64,000 bases of DNA from Lachnospiraceae bacterium (GTDB taxonomy: Bacteria > Bacillota > Clostridia > Lachnospirales > Lachnospiraceae), in assembly GCA_022845895.1 (NCBI GenBank), contig AP025573.1, positions 174,001 through 238,000 of the forward strand. Reading direction: 5' to 3'. The notes under the pieces are model-generated. The model saw nothing but the letters and a program-made list of their open reading frames with translations. It was not told the origin of the DNA and searched no databases. Position numbers and translations under genes: made by a program. This document shows positions 34,836-43,795 of this stretch, piece after piece (position 1 is the first letter of the stretch; every line of letters begins with the position of its first letter).

Positions 34836-36344
34836 ATGGAGGAAAGTAAAAAATTGACGAATGAAGCAGGAGCACCGGTTGCAGAGAATGAACATTCGCT
34901 GACCGCGGGAGCGCGTGGGCCCGTGGCGCTGCAGGACGTCTGGCTGCTGGAGAAGCTGGCACATTTTGACAGGGAAGTGATACCGGAACGCCGGATGCAT
35001 GCCAAAGGCTGGGGAGCTTATGGAAAACTGACCGTCACACACGACATCTCCCGGTGGACGAAAGCAAAAGTATTGCAGCCAGGTGCAATGACAGAACTTT
35101 TTGTTCGGTTTTCCACGGTGGCGGGTGAACGGGGGGCCGCGGATGCAGAACGTGATATTCGGGGAGTTGCGGTGAAATTCTATACCGAGGAGGGGAATTG
35201 GGACCTGGTGGGTAATAATACGCCGACCTTTTTCCTGCGGGATGTACATAACTTCCCGGATCTAAATCGCGCGGTTAAGAGAGATCCGAGAACCGGTATG
35301 CGCTCCGCACAAAATAACTGGGACTTCTGGACATTGCTGCCGGAGACGTTCCATCAGACGACAATCGTCATGTCGGACAGAGGCATACCCGCTACATTCC
35401 GGCATATGCATTTCTTTGGCGAACATACCTTTTCATTCTACAATGAAAAGAACGAGCGGGTGTGGTGCAAATTCCATTTCAAGACCCAGCAGGGCATTAA
35501 GAATCTGACAGACGAGGAAGCAGAAAAGATAGTGGCCAAGGACCGTGAGAGCCATGGACGTGACTTGTTTGAAGCGATTGAGAAAGGCGACTATCCGCGC
35601 TGGACCATGTATGTCCAGATTATGACAGAAGAACAGGCAAAGAACCACTACGAAAATCCTTTTGATATTACAAAAATATGGCGTCATGCGGAATACCCGC
35701 TGCATGAAGTAGGGGTGCTGGAACTTAACCGTAACCCGGAAAATTATTTTGCAGAGGTTGAACAGGCCGCATTTACTCCGGCCCATGTGGTGCCAGGCAT
35801 CGGGTTTTCGCCGGATAAGTTCCTTCAGGGGCGCCTGTTTGTCTATGGGGACGCCCAGCGCTACCGCCTTGGCGTGAACTATAATCAGATACCGGTCAAT
35901 AAGGCAAAGTGTGAAGTGCATGATTACCACCGGGACGGCTTCATGAGGACAGACGGCAACTACGGAGGGGCGCCGGCCTACAGTCCAAACAGCCTGGGTG
36001 AATGGGCGGCACAGCCTGAAGTGATGGAACCGCCGCTGGACCTTTCCGGGGCACTCTATGCGTATGACCCCCAGGATGATCCTACGGATAACTGCTTCAG
36101 AGCGGGCGGTGATTTGTGGCGTGTGATGACAGAAGATAAGCGGGCGCTGCTCATTGAAAATACGGCACGTAATATAGAACCGGTAAGCGATAATATCAAG
36201 TACCGCCATGCGGTCCACTGCTATTGGGCAGATGAAGCGTATGGCCGCAGGATTACAGAAGCCATGGGGCTGGATATGGAGAAGGTAGAAGAATTGTCCA
36301 AAGGAGACCATAAAGCTTTGGTGAAGGCGACAGTGCCGGCATAA
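34836..36344 (+). CDS. katA: Heme catalase (small-subunit, clade 3 type)
   Basis: The 502-residue enzyme breaks hydrogen peroxide into water and oxygen in the cytoplasm. Visible landmarks are the distal histidine in [12 protein letters not shown] near residue 55, [43 protein letters not shown] with the distal Asn, and [17 protein letters not shown] near 340 with the proximal heme tyrosine. The start at 34836 follows GAAAGGAG; the frame upstream to 34755 is not coding. A heme catalase is unusual in a strict anaerobe and implies exposure to oxygen and access to heme. TTGACA at 34761 with TACACT 17 bp later is a possible promoter inside the end of the preceding gene. Confidence 0.96.
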   Translation: MEESKKLTNEAGAPVAENEHSLTAGARGPVALQDVWLLEKLAHFDREVIPERRMHAKGWGAYGKLTVTHDISRWTKAKVLQPGAMTELFVRFSTVAGERGAADAERDIRGVAVKFYTEEGNWDLVGNNTPTFFLRDVHNFPDLNRAVKRDPRTGMRSAQNNWDFWTLLPETFHQTTIVMSDRGIPATFRHMHFFGEHTFSFYNEKNERVWCKFHFKTQQGIKNLTDEEAEKIVAKDRESHGRDLFEAIEKGDYPRWTMYVQIMTEEQAKNHYENPFDITKIWRHAEYPLHEVGVLELNRNPENYFAEVEQAAFTPAHVVPGIGFSPDKFLQGRLFVYGDAQRYRLGVNYNQIPVNKAKCEVHDYHRDGFMRTDGNYGGAPAYSPNSLGEWAAQPEVMEPPLDLSGALYAYDPQDDPTDNCFRAGGDLWRVMTEDKRALLIENTARNIEPVSDNIKYRHAVHCYWADEAYGRRITEAMGLDMEKVEELSKGDHKALVKATVPA

Positions 36345-36371
36345 CTAATGCAATGTTTGGATGTAGTATTG

Positions 36372-36400
36372 TTGCATAATATGCAAAAAAATGGTAAACT
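36372..36400 (+). promoter_or_regulatory. Promoter and palindromic operator of the IclR gene
   Basis: The perfect palindrome TTGCATAATATGCAA lies at 36372-36386. Its first six bases also serve as a -35 (TTGCAT), with TAAACT 17 bp downstream (36395-36400) as -10. A copy differing only at one central base stands at 37320-37334 before the DASS carrier gene. This suggests autoregulation by the IclR protein. Confidence 0.7.
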
Positions 36401-36450
36401 TATCATGAAAAATATACAAAAAAGACTTTACAGAAAGGTTTACCATTAAT

Positions 36451-37245
36451 ATGACGCAGCCAGAAGAAAACCGGCACAAAGTCTCTAATACGAAAAGTGT
36501 CAGCAAGACACTTGCCATACTTTCCACATTTGATGAAACAGCACCCATGCAGCGGACATCTGATATAGCAATGAAGCTGGACATGAATATCAGCACGGTG
36601 TCCAGGCACCTTAACACAATGCTGGACTGGGGATTTTTAGAACGGGACGACTCCACGGGTTTCTATTATCCTGGGCTCGAAATCGTCGCTCTTGCGGGAG
36701 CGGCCTTACAGAATAATGATGTGTTCCGCCATGCCTTCCCAGAGCTTCAGAGACTCTCGTATAAATACGATGTACACGGTCATATGGGGATTCCACGTAA
36801 GACAGAGGTTGCCCATCTGATCAGCAGCTCTTCTGAGAGGACGATGGAGCTTTTCATACCGATGGGGCATCGCCAGCCGATGTATTGCTCGGCCATGGGC
36901 CGCGCTTTGCTGGCTTATATGGCACCTGCCAAGGCGGAGGATATACTGAAGAACAGTAATCTGCAGAAGCGGACTCCGGATACATTGACAGACCATTGGG
37001 AAATCAGACAAGAATTGATCCGCACGAAACAGAGAGGGTACTGCCTTCTTCTGAATGAACTCACGGAAGGCAAAGGTTCCATAGCCGCGCCGGTATTTGA
37101 CAGGCACCGTAATGTGATAGCCGCTGTCAGCGTTTCGGCAGGCGTCCACAGCATCAGCCAGCCGCAGCGGGAGAGGGAACTTGCGAAAGCGGTGATGCAC
37201 GTAGCAAGCAAGATATCAGGGAAACTGGGGTATTACCCAAAATAG
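36451..37245 (+). CDS. IclR family transcriptional regulator
   Basis: The 264-residue protein has an N-terminal winged helix (SKTLAILSTFDETAPMQRTSDIAMKLDMNISTVSRHLNTMLDWGFLERDD, residues ~18-70) and an IclR effector domain (VHGHMGIPRKTEVAHLI, GHRQPMYCSAMGRALLAYM, TKQRGYCLLLNELTEGKGSIAAPVFDRHRNVIAAVSVSAG). It probably binds a small organic acid. It precedes the carrier-dehydrogenase-ligase operon, and matching 15-bp palindromes before both units make it the likely regulator of both. AGAAAGG precedes the ATG. Confidence 0.93.
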   Translation: MTQPEENRHKVSNTKSVSKTLAILSTFDETAPMQRTSDIAMKLDMNISTVSRHLNTMLDWGFLERDDSTGFYYPGLEIVALAGAALQNNDVFRHAFPELQRLSYKYDVHGHMGIPRKTEVAHLISSSSERTMELFIPMGHRQPMYCSAMGRALLAYMAPAKAEDILKNSNLQKRTPDTLTDHWEIRQELIRTKQRGYCLLLNELTEGKGSIAAPVFDRHRNVIAAVSVSAGVHSISQPQRERELAKAVMHVASKISGKLGYYPK

Positions 37246-37260
37246 CCATACCAGCAATAG

Positions 37261-37318
37261 AAAGCAAGAGGCAGGCAGACGACAATCGTCTGCCTGCCTC
37301 TTGCTTTCTGTTTTTTTT
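37261..37318 (+). terminator. Strong terminator after the IclR gene
   Basis: AGCAAGAGGCAGGCAGACGA pairs perfectly over 20 bp with its complement around loop CAA, followed by TTCTG and eight T. It separates the regulator transcript from the operon downstream. Confidence 0.95.
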
Positions 37319-37319
37319 G

Positions 37320-37334
37320 TTGCATGATATGCAA
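37320..37334 (+). promoter_or_regulatory. Palindromic operator before the DASS carrier operon
   Basis: TTGCATGATATGCAA matches the palindrome at 36372-36386 except for one central base. It lies about 90 bp upstream of the probable operon promoter, directly behind the terminator hairpin. Confidence 0.65.
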
Positions 37335-37411
37335 TTCTATTTGCAGTATATAAAACATCAATTCACACTTTAAAATCATATTTCGCCGGCGGGAAAAGAA
37401 AGCGCCGTCTA

Positions 37412-37441
37412 TTGCTATTTTGCGCCGTGCATCTGTATAAT
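37412..37441 (+). promoter_or_regulatory. Promoter of the DASS carrier operon
   Basis: TTGCTA (37412-37417) and TATAAT (37436-37441) are 18 bp apart, 35 bp before the ATG of the carrier gene. Confidence 0.55.
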
Positions 37442-37476
37442 ACAGGCAAGTTAAAGCATGGAGGAGGAGAAGGACC

Positions 37477-38907
37477 ATGAATACAAAAAAACGCTTCATC
37501 TACATTCTGCTAGGGCCCATTATATTTGCCCTGTCAGCCCTGCTGCTTAAAGATGCCCTCACGCTTCGGGGTGCACAGGCAGTAGGTACTGCGTTTTGGC
37601 TAATCTTCTGGTGGATAACACGTCCCGTACATATTACGGTTACTGGTATCATGCCGGTTGTCGTCAACGCATTATTTAATATCGTCCCCATGGCATCGGT
37701 CACTGCACAATACGCATCTGACAGTATCATCCTGATCTTCGGCTCGACACTGATATGCCTGCCCTGGGCGGCATGCGGGCTGGACCGGAGAGTTGCGCTT
37801 AAGGCGCTGTCCCTGATCGGACCATCCATGAAGTCGCAGATTACGGTCTGGCTCCTTGCAAGCATTGTGCTTTCCATGGCGCTTCCAAACGTAATGGTCT
37901 GTGCTTTATTCACACCGATTGCAGTGGCGATGCTCTCAGCAGCCGGTTATGAAGATATTCCAAATTGTGCCCCTGCCGTACCTATCTTACTTGCCATTGG
38001 ATGGGGAGTCAGCCTGGGTGGGTCCGGCACACCGCTTGGGGGAGCGATGAACCTTGTCGCAATCTCCTATCTGGAGGAATTTACCGGACATGAGTTCATG
38101 TACATAGACTGGGTGGTACGAGTATTGCCTTATCTTGTCATCGCTGCGATTGTCCTGCTGATTAGTATGCTGCTGATGCCGATGAAAGTCAAAAGATTAG
38201 ATGGCACGAAGGAATACTTTGTAGAGAGCTACCGGGAACTTGGACCTATGAAGAGAGATGAAAAGATCTGTTCTGTACTTTTCATAACTGCCATGTTAGC
38301 CGCCTTTACACGCCCTTTGTATGCGGACATCTTACCTGGCCTTGCGCCGGCCTATGTATATCTTACGCTTGGCTGCCTCTGCTTCTTTATCACGGCAGCG
38401 GACAAAGGATTCCTGCTGAAATGGGAGACGGCCCAGAAAGGGATGATGTGGGGGATGATGATTCTCTTCGCAGGCGGTATGGCGCTCGGAAAGCTGATCA
38501 ACGACTCTGGTGCAACGGCCCGGATTGCGGATATCGTGTCCAACCTGGCTCTGGATGGGGGACTGCTGACGGTCGTAGTCTTAGTCTTCTTTACACGTAT
38601 GATATCCGAGGTGACTAACGGTACGACGGCCGCTGCCGTGTCTGTTCCGATTGTATTCGGCTTTACAAGCGAGCTCGGACTGAATCCGATACCTTACTGG
38701 TTCATTACCACACTTGCTTATAACGCGGAATTCCTGCTGCCGTTAAGTGTTCGTGCAATTCCAGTCGCTTACGGGCTGGATGCAAATAAGATGCTGAAAT
38801 ACGGTACCCCTATGACCATCATAAGCATGGTCGTCGTAGTTATCTTCGGCTATGCAGCCCTTAAGCTGTGGCCGATGTTCGGTGAACTGCCGTATCTAAT
38901 TAATTAG
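37477..38907 (+). CDS. DASS (SLC13) family anion:sodium symporter
   Basis: The 476-residue polytopic membrane protein belongs to the divalent anion:Na+ symporter family: about eleven helices, GWGVSLGGSGTPLGGAMN near residue 170 and EVTNGTTAAAVSVPIVF near 375, the two substrate/sodium-binding hairpin regions. Relatives import succinate, malate, sulfate or sulfonates such as sulfoacetate. GGAGGAGAAGG precedes the ATG. It opens an operon for CoA activation and stepwise reduction of an acid, so it most likely brings in that acid. Confidence 0.9.
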   Translation: MNTKKRFIYILLGPIIFALSALLLKDALTLRGAQAVGTAFWLIFWWITRPVHITVTGIMPVVVNALFNIVPMASVTAQYASDSIILIFGSTLICLPWAACGLDRRVALKALSLIGPSMKSQITVWLLASIVLSMALPNVMVCALFTPIAVAMLSAAGYEDIPNCAPAVPILLAIGWGVSLGGSGTPLGGAMNLVAISYLEEFTGHEFMYIDWVVRVLPYLVIAAIVLLISMLLMPMKVKRLDGTKEYFVESYRELGPMKRDEKICSVLFITAMLAAFTRPLYADILPGLAPAYVYLTLGCLCFFITAADKGFLLKWETAQKGMMWGMMILFAGGMALGKLINDSGATARIADIVSNLALDGGLLTVVVLVFFTRMISEVTNGTTAAAVSVPIVFGFTSELGLNPIPYWFITTLAYNAEFLLPLSVRAIPVAYGLDANKMLKYGTPMTIISMVVVVIFGYAALKLWPMFGELPYLIN

Positions 38908-38945
38908 TAAGTTATAAAAAAATAAAAGGATAGGAGTGGTCTGAC

Positions 38946-40328
38946 ATGAATGAGACAAAACAAAATGAAACAAAGACAGTAGAGGAATTGGTTTTACGTT
39001 CAAGAGCAGCACAAGAGCAGTTTGCTTTTGCGACACAGGAGGAGGCAGATGCCGCAGCCCGTGCAATCTGTAAAGTAATCTATGACAATGCAGAGATGCT
39101 TGGCCCTATGGCGGCAGAAGAGACACGACTGGGCAGCGTGGCAGATAAGATTACCAAGTGTCGTATGAAGTCCGCACTCATCTGGAACAGTCTGAAAGGG
39201 AAGAAATCCGTAGGTATCATCAACAGGATAGAAGACCGGCGCATGATTGAGATTGCCAAGCCTATGGGTGTCGTTGCAAGTATCGTACCTTCCACGAATC
39301 CGGTCGTTACGCCGATGAGCAACGCGGCATTTGCGCTTAAGACCCGCAACTCCGTTATCTTTGCCCCGCATCCACGTGCGGTAAAGTGCACAAAGCTTCT
39401 CGTGGATATGTTCCGTACGGAACTTGCGAAGCTTGGCTTTCCTGAAGATCTTGTCCTTGGGCTTGAGCAGGTATCCATTGAAGACAGTGGAAAGCTCATG
39501 AGTTCTGCAGATGTTATCGTTGCCACCGGCGGCATGGGCATGGTAAAAGCGGCGTATTCAAGCGGGAAGCCGGCGTTTGGCGTAGGGGCCGGCAATGTCC
39601 AGTGCATCGTGGATCGTGACGTGAATCTGGCGGATGCCGTATCAAAAATAATCATCGGGCGCAGTTTTGACAACGGCCTTATCTGTCTGGGAGAGCAGAC
39701 AGCCTTTATCCCGGAAGAAATATTTGATGCATTTATAGAAGAAATGGAGAAGCAGGGAGGCTGTTACGTTGCAGAGCCTGCGCTCGTTAATAAACTGCGT
39801 GAAGGCATATTCCCCGGTGGCGGCACTATCAGCCGGGACGTGGTCGGCCTCACAGCAGAACAGGTGGCGGCGAACATCGGCCTTGACGTGCCCGAGGGCA
39901 CACGGGTCATCGTTGCGAAGGCAAGCGCCCTTGGACATGGAGATGTCCTCTGCCGTGAAAAGATGTGTCCGGTCCTCACCGTGTATCCTTACGGCACATT
40001 TGAGGAAGGGGTCGCCATGATGGTGGAGAACCTCAACTGCGAAGGCAAAGGGCACAGCATCGGCATCCATTCCAACACGCCGGAACATGTGGAGTATGCC
40101 GCCATACAGTGCTCGGTATCCCGCGTAATCGTAAACCAGCCGGCTGGTACGACCGGAGGCGGCAGCCCGACAAATGGATTCACTGCAACGACTACGCTGG
40201 GCTGCGGCTCCTGGGGCAACAACAGCTTCAGCGGTAACCTTGATTATGTCCATCTTATGAATATCACACGTGTCGGCTACCCTTACGAGGAGTCTTACCT
40301 TCCAGATCCGGAACTGGCCTGGCAGTAA
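38946..40328 (+). CDS. CoA-acylating aldehyde dehydrogenase (EutE/PduP/SauS/SucD type)
   Basis: The 460-residue protein is an acylating aldehyde dehydrogenase, reducing an acyl-CoA with NAD(P)H to the free aldehyde. GVVASIVPSTNPVVTPMSNAAFALKTRNSVIFAPHPRA near residues 105-145 and RSFDNGLICLGEQTAF near 240, with the catalytic Cys, fit the EutE-like branch; the full C-terminal GTTGGGSPTNGF...GSWGNNSFSGNLDYVHLMNITRVGYP is present. In this operon the acyl-CoA should come from the ligase downstream and the aldehyde should pass to the iron alcohol dehydrogenase. Succinyl-CoA, malonyl-CoA and sulfoacetyl-CoA are the leading substrate candidates. Confidence 0.9.
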   Translation: MNETKQNETKTVEELVLRSRAAQEQFAFATQEEADAAARAICKVIYDNAEMLGPMAAEETRLGSVADKITKCRMKSALIWNSLKGKKSVGIINRIEDRRMIEIAKPMGVVASIVPSTNPVVTPMSNAAFALKTRNSVIFAPHPRAVKCTKLLVDMFRTELAKLGFPEDLVLGLEQVSIEDSGKLMSSADVIVATGGMGMVKAAYSSGKPAFGVGAGNVQCIVDRDVNLADAVSKIIIGRSFDNGLICLGEQTAFIPEEIFDAFIEEMEKQGGCYVAEPALVNKLREGIFPGGGTISRDVVGLTAEQVAANIGLDVPEGTRVIVAKASALGHGDVLCREKMCPVLTVYPYGTFEEGVAMMVENLNCEGKGHSIGIHSNTPEHVEYAAIQCSVSRVIVNQPAGTTGGGSPTNGFTATTTLGCGSWGNNSFSGNLDYVHLMNITRVGYPYEESYLPDPELAWQ

Positions 40329-40370
40329 TGGCCGGTACGTGTTACCAGAATGAATCAATATAGTATCAGC

Positions 40371-40403
40371 GCCACGGTGCCGTATGACTTGCGGTACTGT
40401 GGC
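40371..40403 (+). promoter_or_regulatory. Intra-operon stem-loop between dehydrogenase and ligase genes
   Basis: GCCACGGTGCC and GGTACTGTGGC pair over 11 bp (two G-U pairs) around an 11-nt loop. No U-run follows, so it is more likely an mRNA processing or stability element than a terminator. The next gene starts 20 bp later. Confidence 0.5.
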
Positions 40404-40423
40404 ATATAGAAAGGAAGCAGCCT

Positions 40424-41575
40424 ATGGATTACTTAGAAATAGAAGGAAAAGCCCAGTTAGAACGCTTTGGCATTCCCATCAACGAAAGCATACTGTTGAG
40501 CGGTGATGAAGTGCCGGACCGAGTTACCTATCCGTGCGTGCTGAAAGGCCAGATTCTCTCCGGCAAGCGTGGCAAAGCAGGTGCCGTACGCGCTGTAAAG
40601 ACAGAGGAAGAACTGCTGGAAGTCAAGAAGATTATTGAAGGAATCCGTATAAACGAACGTACGATGGAAGGTATCATCGCCTGCAGCTTCCTGCCTATCG
40701 CGCAGGAGTATTATCTGGGCATGACACTGGATGTAAAGAACCGTGCCATGATAATGCTGTTTACTCCATATGGAGGAATGGACATTGAAGAACTTGCGGC
40801 ATCTGCACCGGAGAAACTGCTTCGTTTTGACTGTACCGCAGGTTTTGATGCCGGGGCATTCGTGGAGGCGGCATCGGTCTTTGAACTTCCGGATACCCAT
40901 ATGGAACAGGTTGCGGATATTGCAGAGAAGCTTTGTAATGCCTGTTTTGCACTGGATGCAACAACATTTGAAATCAATCCTCTTGCAGTCCTTAAGGATA
41001 ACAGCCTGCTGGCGATTGATGCGAAGATGGTTATCGATGACAACAGCCTTTACCGCCAGGACGATTATACGATACTACCACGCACCGCACAGAGCAGATC
41101 CCGTCAGGAAGCGGAGGCCCAGGCCCATGACCTCACCTATGTCGAACTGGACGCAGAAGGGGATATCGGCACGATGGCAGGCGGCGCCGGTATCGGCATG
41201 GCGACGATGGACACCATCCGCCATTACGGCGGCCGTGTGAACAACTTCCTTGATCTCGGGGGCGGTGTGACGGCAGAGAAAACGTACCAGGCTATGCGTA
41301 TTCTGCTTCAGAATGAAAGCACAGACTATATTCTGGTGAATGTCTTTGGCGGCATCAACAACTGCGCGGATATGGCAGAAGGAATCTCCCGGGCATGCAC
41401 CGAATTAGACATACAGAAGCCGGTTGTCGTTAAAAGCCGCGGCTTCAATCAGGAACAGGGTTGGAATATATATGAAAAGCTCGGCTTTGCACAGACAAAG
41501 TATGGTACGACGGACGAGGCGGTGCAGACATTACTCAGATTGAAGGAGGGAAAGGAACATGAGCATATTAATTGA
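40424..41575 (+). CDS. Acyl-CoA ligase (ADP-forming), beta subunit, SucC-like
   Basis: The 383-residue protein is built like succinyl-CoA synthetase beta: an ATP-grasp domain (residues 1-235; YPCVLKGQILSGKRGKAGAVR, FEINPLAVLKDNSLLAIDAKMVIDDN) and a CoA-ligase domain (DLTYVELDAEGDIGTMAGGAGIGMATMDTIRHYGG...NFLDLGGG, ILVNVFGGINNC). It overlaps the alpha-subunit gene by 17 bp. It resembles SauC of sulfoacetate-degrading bacteria in context. AAAGGAAGC precedes the ATG. Confidence 0.9.
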   Translation: MDYLEIEGKAQLERFGIPINESILLSGDEVPDRVTYPCVLKGQILSGKRGKAGAVRAVKTEEELLEVKKIIEGIRINERTMEGIIACSFLPIAQEYYLGMTLDVKNRAMIMLFTPYGGMDIEELAASAPEKLLRFDCTAGFDAGAFVEAASVFELPDTHMEQVADIAEKLCNACFALDATTFEINPLAVLKDNSLLAIDAKMVIDDNSLYRQDDYTILPRTAQSRSRQEAEAQAHDLTYVELDAEGDIGTMAGGAGIGMATMDTIRHYGGRVNNFLDLGGGVTAEKTYQAMRILLQNESTDYILVNVFGGINNCADMAEGISRACTELDIQKPVVVKSRGFNQEQGWNIYEKLGFAQTKYGTTDEAVQTLLRLKEGKEHEHIN

Positions 41576-42479
41576 TCAGGATACCTCCATGTTGATTATC
41601 GGCATTACGGGAAAACAGGGCAGGATTCACTGTAAGCATACATTGGAGAGCGGTGCTAAACTCCTTGCAGGTGTTGCGCCGGGAAGGGGCGGTCAGACGG
41701 TAGAGGGCGTCCCGGTATTTGAGACTGTTGCCGAAGCCCGCGCCACATTCCCGGAGATCCGCGCTGCCATGCTTCTCGTCCCAAAGCAGTTCGTGCTGGA
41801 GGCAGCGCTTAAGGCGCTGCGGGAAGGGATTGAGCTGCTGGTCATCATTACAGAATTTGTTCCTGTCATGGACGCGCTGAAGATTGTTCATGAGGCGAAG
41901 CAGCTGGGGGCGAAAGTCGTGGGGCCCAACACGATCGGAGTGATATCCCCAGGCAAGTCGAAGCTCGGAATCATGCCGGATTACATATACGGCAAAGGGC
42001 ATATCGGCATCATTTCCCGCAGCGGCACGCTCACCCATGAGACAGCCTCCAACCTTACATTCAAAGGGTTTGGACTCTCCACTTGCGTAGGAATCGGCGG
42101 TGATGCTATCATCGGTATGGACCATGCGGACGTGATGGAACTCTTCGCGCAGGATGACGAGACAGATGCCATAGTCATCATCGGGGAGATCGGCGGCACG
42201 AGTGAGGAGATGGCGGCAGCCAAGATAAAGGAGATAGGCCTTAAAAAGCCGGTCTGTGCCTATATTGCCGGCATGTATGCACCGGAGAATAAACGCATGG
42301 GTCATGCAGGCGCCATCGTGAGCGGTGGTATGGGTACTGTGAAGTCCAAGATTGCGGCACTTGAGGACGCAGGTGTAGTTATCTGTCCGACGCTTGGCAA
42401 GATCGTGGATTTTATAAGTGAATATAATGCCCGCACAGGCGGAAGGATGCAGTCGCTTAAGCCCCAGATTGATTCGTAA
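41559..42479 (+). CDS. Acyl-CoA ligase (ADP-forming), alpha subunit, SucD-like
   Basis: The 306-residue protein has a CoA-binding Rossmann domain (ITGKQGRIHCKHTLESGAKLLAGVAPGRGGQTVEGVPVF) and the ligase domain with SRSGTLTHETASNL, GEIGGTSEEMAAAKI and MGHAGAIVSGGMGTVKSKIAALEDAG, where the phospho-histidine lies near residue 248. With the beta subunit it forms a heteromer making acyl-CoA from acid, ATP and CoA. No other TCA-cycle gene is near, so this is a dedicated catabolic copy and not the housekeeping succinyl-CoA synthetase (inference). AAAGGAAC precedes the ATG. Confidence 0.92.
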   Translation: MSILIDQDTSMLIIGITGKQGRIHCKHTLESGAKLLAGVAPGRGGQTVEGVPVFETVAEARATFPEIRAAMLLVPKQFVLEAALKALREGIELLVIITEFVPVMDALKIVHEAKQLGAKVVGPNTIGVISPGKSKLGIMPDYIYGKGHIGIISRSGTLTHETASNLTFKGFGLSTCVGIGGDAIIGMDHADVMELFAQDDETDAIVIIGEIGGTSEEMAAAKIKEIGLKKPVCAYIAGMYAPENKRMGHAGAIVSGGMGTVKSKIAALEDAGVVICPTLGKIVDFISEYNARTGGRMQSLKPQIDS

Positions 42480-42530
42480 CCGAATGCTGTGCCTTTTGGC
42501 AGAGGCTGTCCATTATGAAGGAGGATAAGA

Positions 42531-43679
42531 ATGAAAGATTATAGTTTTAAGATACCACAGAACATAGAATTTGGAATGGGAAGTCTGAAGAAACTCCCGG
42601 TTATATTGGAAAAGAGCCGGTCAGATAATGTTCTGCTCGTCTCGGACCGTGGCCTTGAAAAACTGGGCGTTGTCAAGAAGGTCCGGGATATCATTGAGGA
42701 CGGTGGCATCAAATGTACCGCATACCTGGATGTCATTCCGAATCCGACGGTAGATGTTGTAAACGCTGCCGCGGCGCTTTATAAGGAATGCAAGGCGACA
42801 AGCATCGTTGCACTTGGCGGCGGCAGTTCCATGGATGTGGCCAAGGCCGTAGGGGTGCTCGTCAACTATGGTGGAAATATTACGGAATACGAAGGGTTTG
42901 ACACTGTTCCGGGCCCGATTGTTCCGATGATCGCGATTCCGACTACGGCAGGGACGGGAAGCGAAGTGACGGCTTCCTCTGTCATCACAGATGAATCCAG
43001 GAATTATAAGCTGTCCGTAATCAGCTATGAGCTGCTGCCAAAATATGCAGTGCTCGATCCGGAGCTTATCATGACGGCGCCCGCATCAATTGCTGCCTCC
43101 TGCGGTGTGGACGCACTGATTCATGCCATGGAGGCATATATCTCCACGAAAGCCTCGCCATTTTCAGATGCAATGGCGGAAAAAGCGATGGAGCTGATTG
43201 GACGCAATATCCGAAAGTTTGTGGCAAACAGGCAGGATGAAGACGCCGCATGTGCGATGATGGCAGGCTGCAACTTTGCCGGAATCGCCTTTGCATGGGC
43301 AAAGCTGGGTAACGTGCATGCCATGAGCCATCCGGTAAGCGCATATTTCCACGTAGCACACGGTGTTGCCAATTCCATCCTCCTTCCGACAGTCCTTGAG
43401 TACAATGCACTTGCAGATGACGGCCGTTATGAAGTGATGTATGACTACATCAGTGAAGGCGGCGGTGCTGCAGATGGCTTTAAGCCGGAGATGCTTGTGG
43501 AAGAGATTAGAAAGCTGAATGCTGACCTTGGGATCCCGAAAACGCTGTCAGAAGTGGGGGTAAAAGAAGAGCTGATTCCGGCCATGGCAGAAGATGCCAT
43601 GAAGAGTGGAAATATCCTGGCTAATCCGAGGCAGTCGAACGTGAAGGATATTATTGAATTGTATAAGAAAGCGCTATAG
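42531..43679 (+). CDS. Iron-containing alcohol dehydrogenase
   Basis: The 382-residue enzyme is a group III metal-dependent alcohol dehydrogenase: NAD motif ALGGGSSMDVAKAVG near residue 95, PTTAGTGSEVTASSVIT near 140, and the iron ligands in SCGVDALIHAMEAYIS and NVHAMSHPVSAYFHVAHGVANS. It should reduce the aldehyde made by the operon's acylating dehydrogenase to an alcohol, for example 4-hydroxybutyrate, 3-hydroxypropionate or isethionate. GAAGGAGGAT precedes the ATG. A strong terminator closes the operon behind it. Confidence 0.92.
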   Translation: MKDYSFKIPQNIEFGMGSLKKLPVILEKSRSDNVLLVSDRGLEKLGVVKKVRDIIEDGGIKCTAYLDVIPNPTVDVVNAAAALYKECKATSIVALGGGSSMDVAKAVGVLVNYGGNITEYEGFDTVPGPIVPMIAIPTTAGTGSEVTASSVITDESRNYKLSVISYELLPKYAVLDPELIMTAPASIAASCGVDALIHAMEAYISTKASPFSDAMAEKAMELIGRNIRKFVANRQDEDAACAMMAGCNFAGIAFAWAKLGNVHAMSHPVSAYFHVAHGVANSILLPTVLEYNALADDGRYEVMYDYISEGGGAADGFKPEMLVEEIRKLNADLGIPKTLSEVGVKEELIPAMAEDAMKSGNILANPRQSNVKDIIELYKKAL

Positions 43680-43696
43680 GGCAAACTGTAATTGCC

Positions 43697-43745
43697 GGCA
43701 CGCTGTGTGTTTGGAGAAAATTCCAGACACCCGGCGTGCCTTTTT
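43697..43745 (+). terminator. Terminator of the carrier-ligase-dehydrogenase operon
   Basis: GGCACGC and GCGTGCC form the base of a hairpin whose upper part pairs GTGT-TGGA with TCCA-ACAC, followed by five T. Confidence 0.88.
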
Positions 43746-43795
43746 GGGTTATAATGAAGCTGCAGGCTCCTGCCTGCTCAGACGGAGGTGTTAGA

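Noticed and set aside
35433-36311. 292-codon minus-strand frame opposite the catalase
   Set aside because: The catalase is complete; the antisense frame shows no motif and no ribosome binding site.
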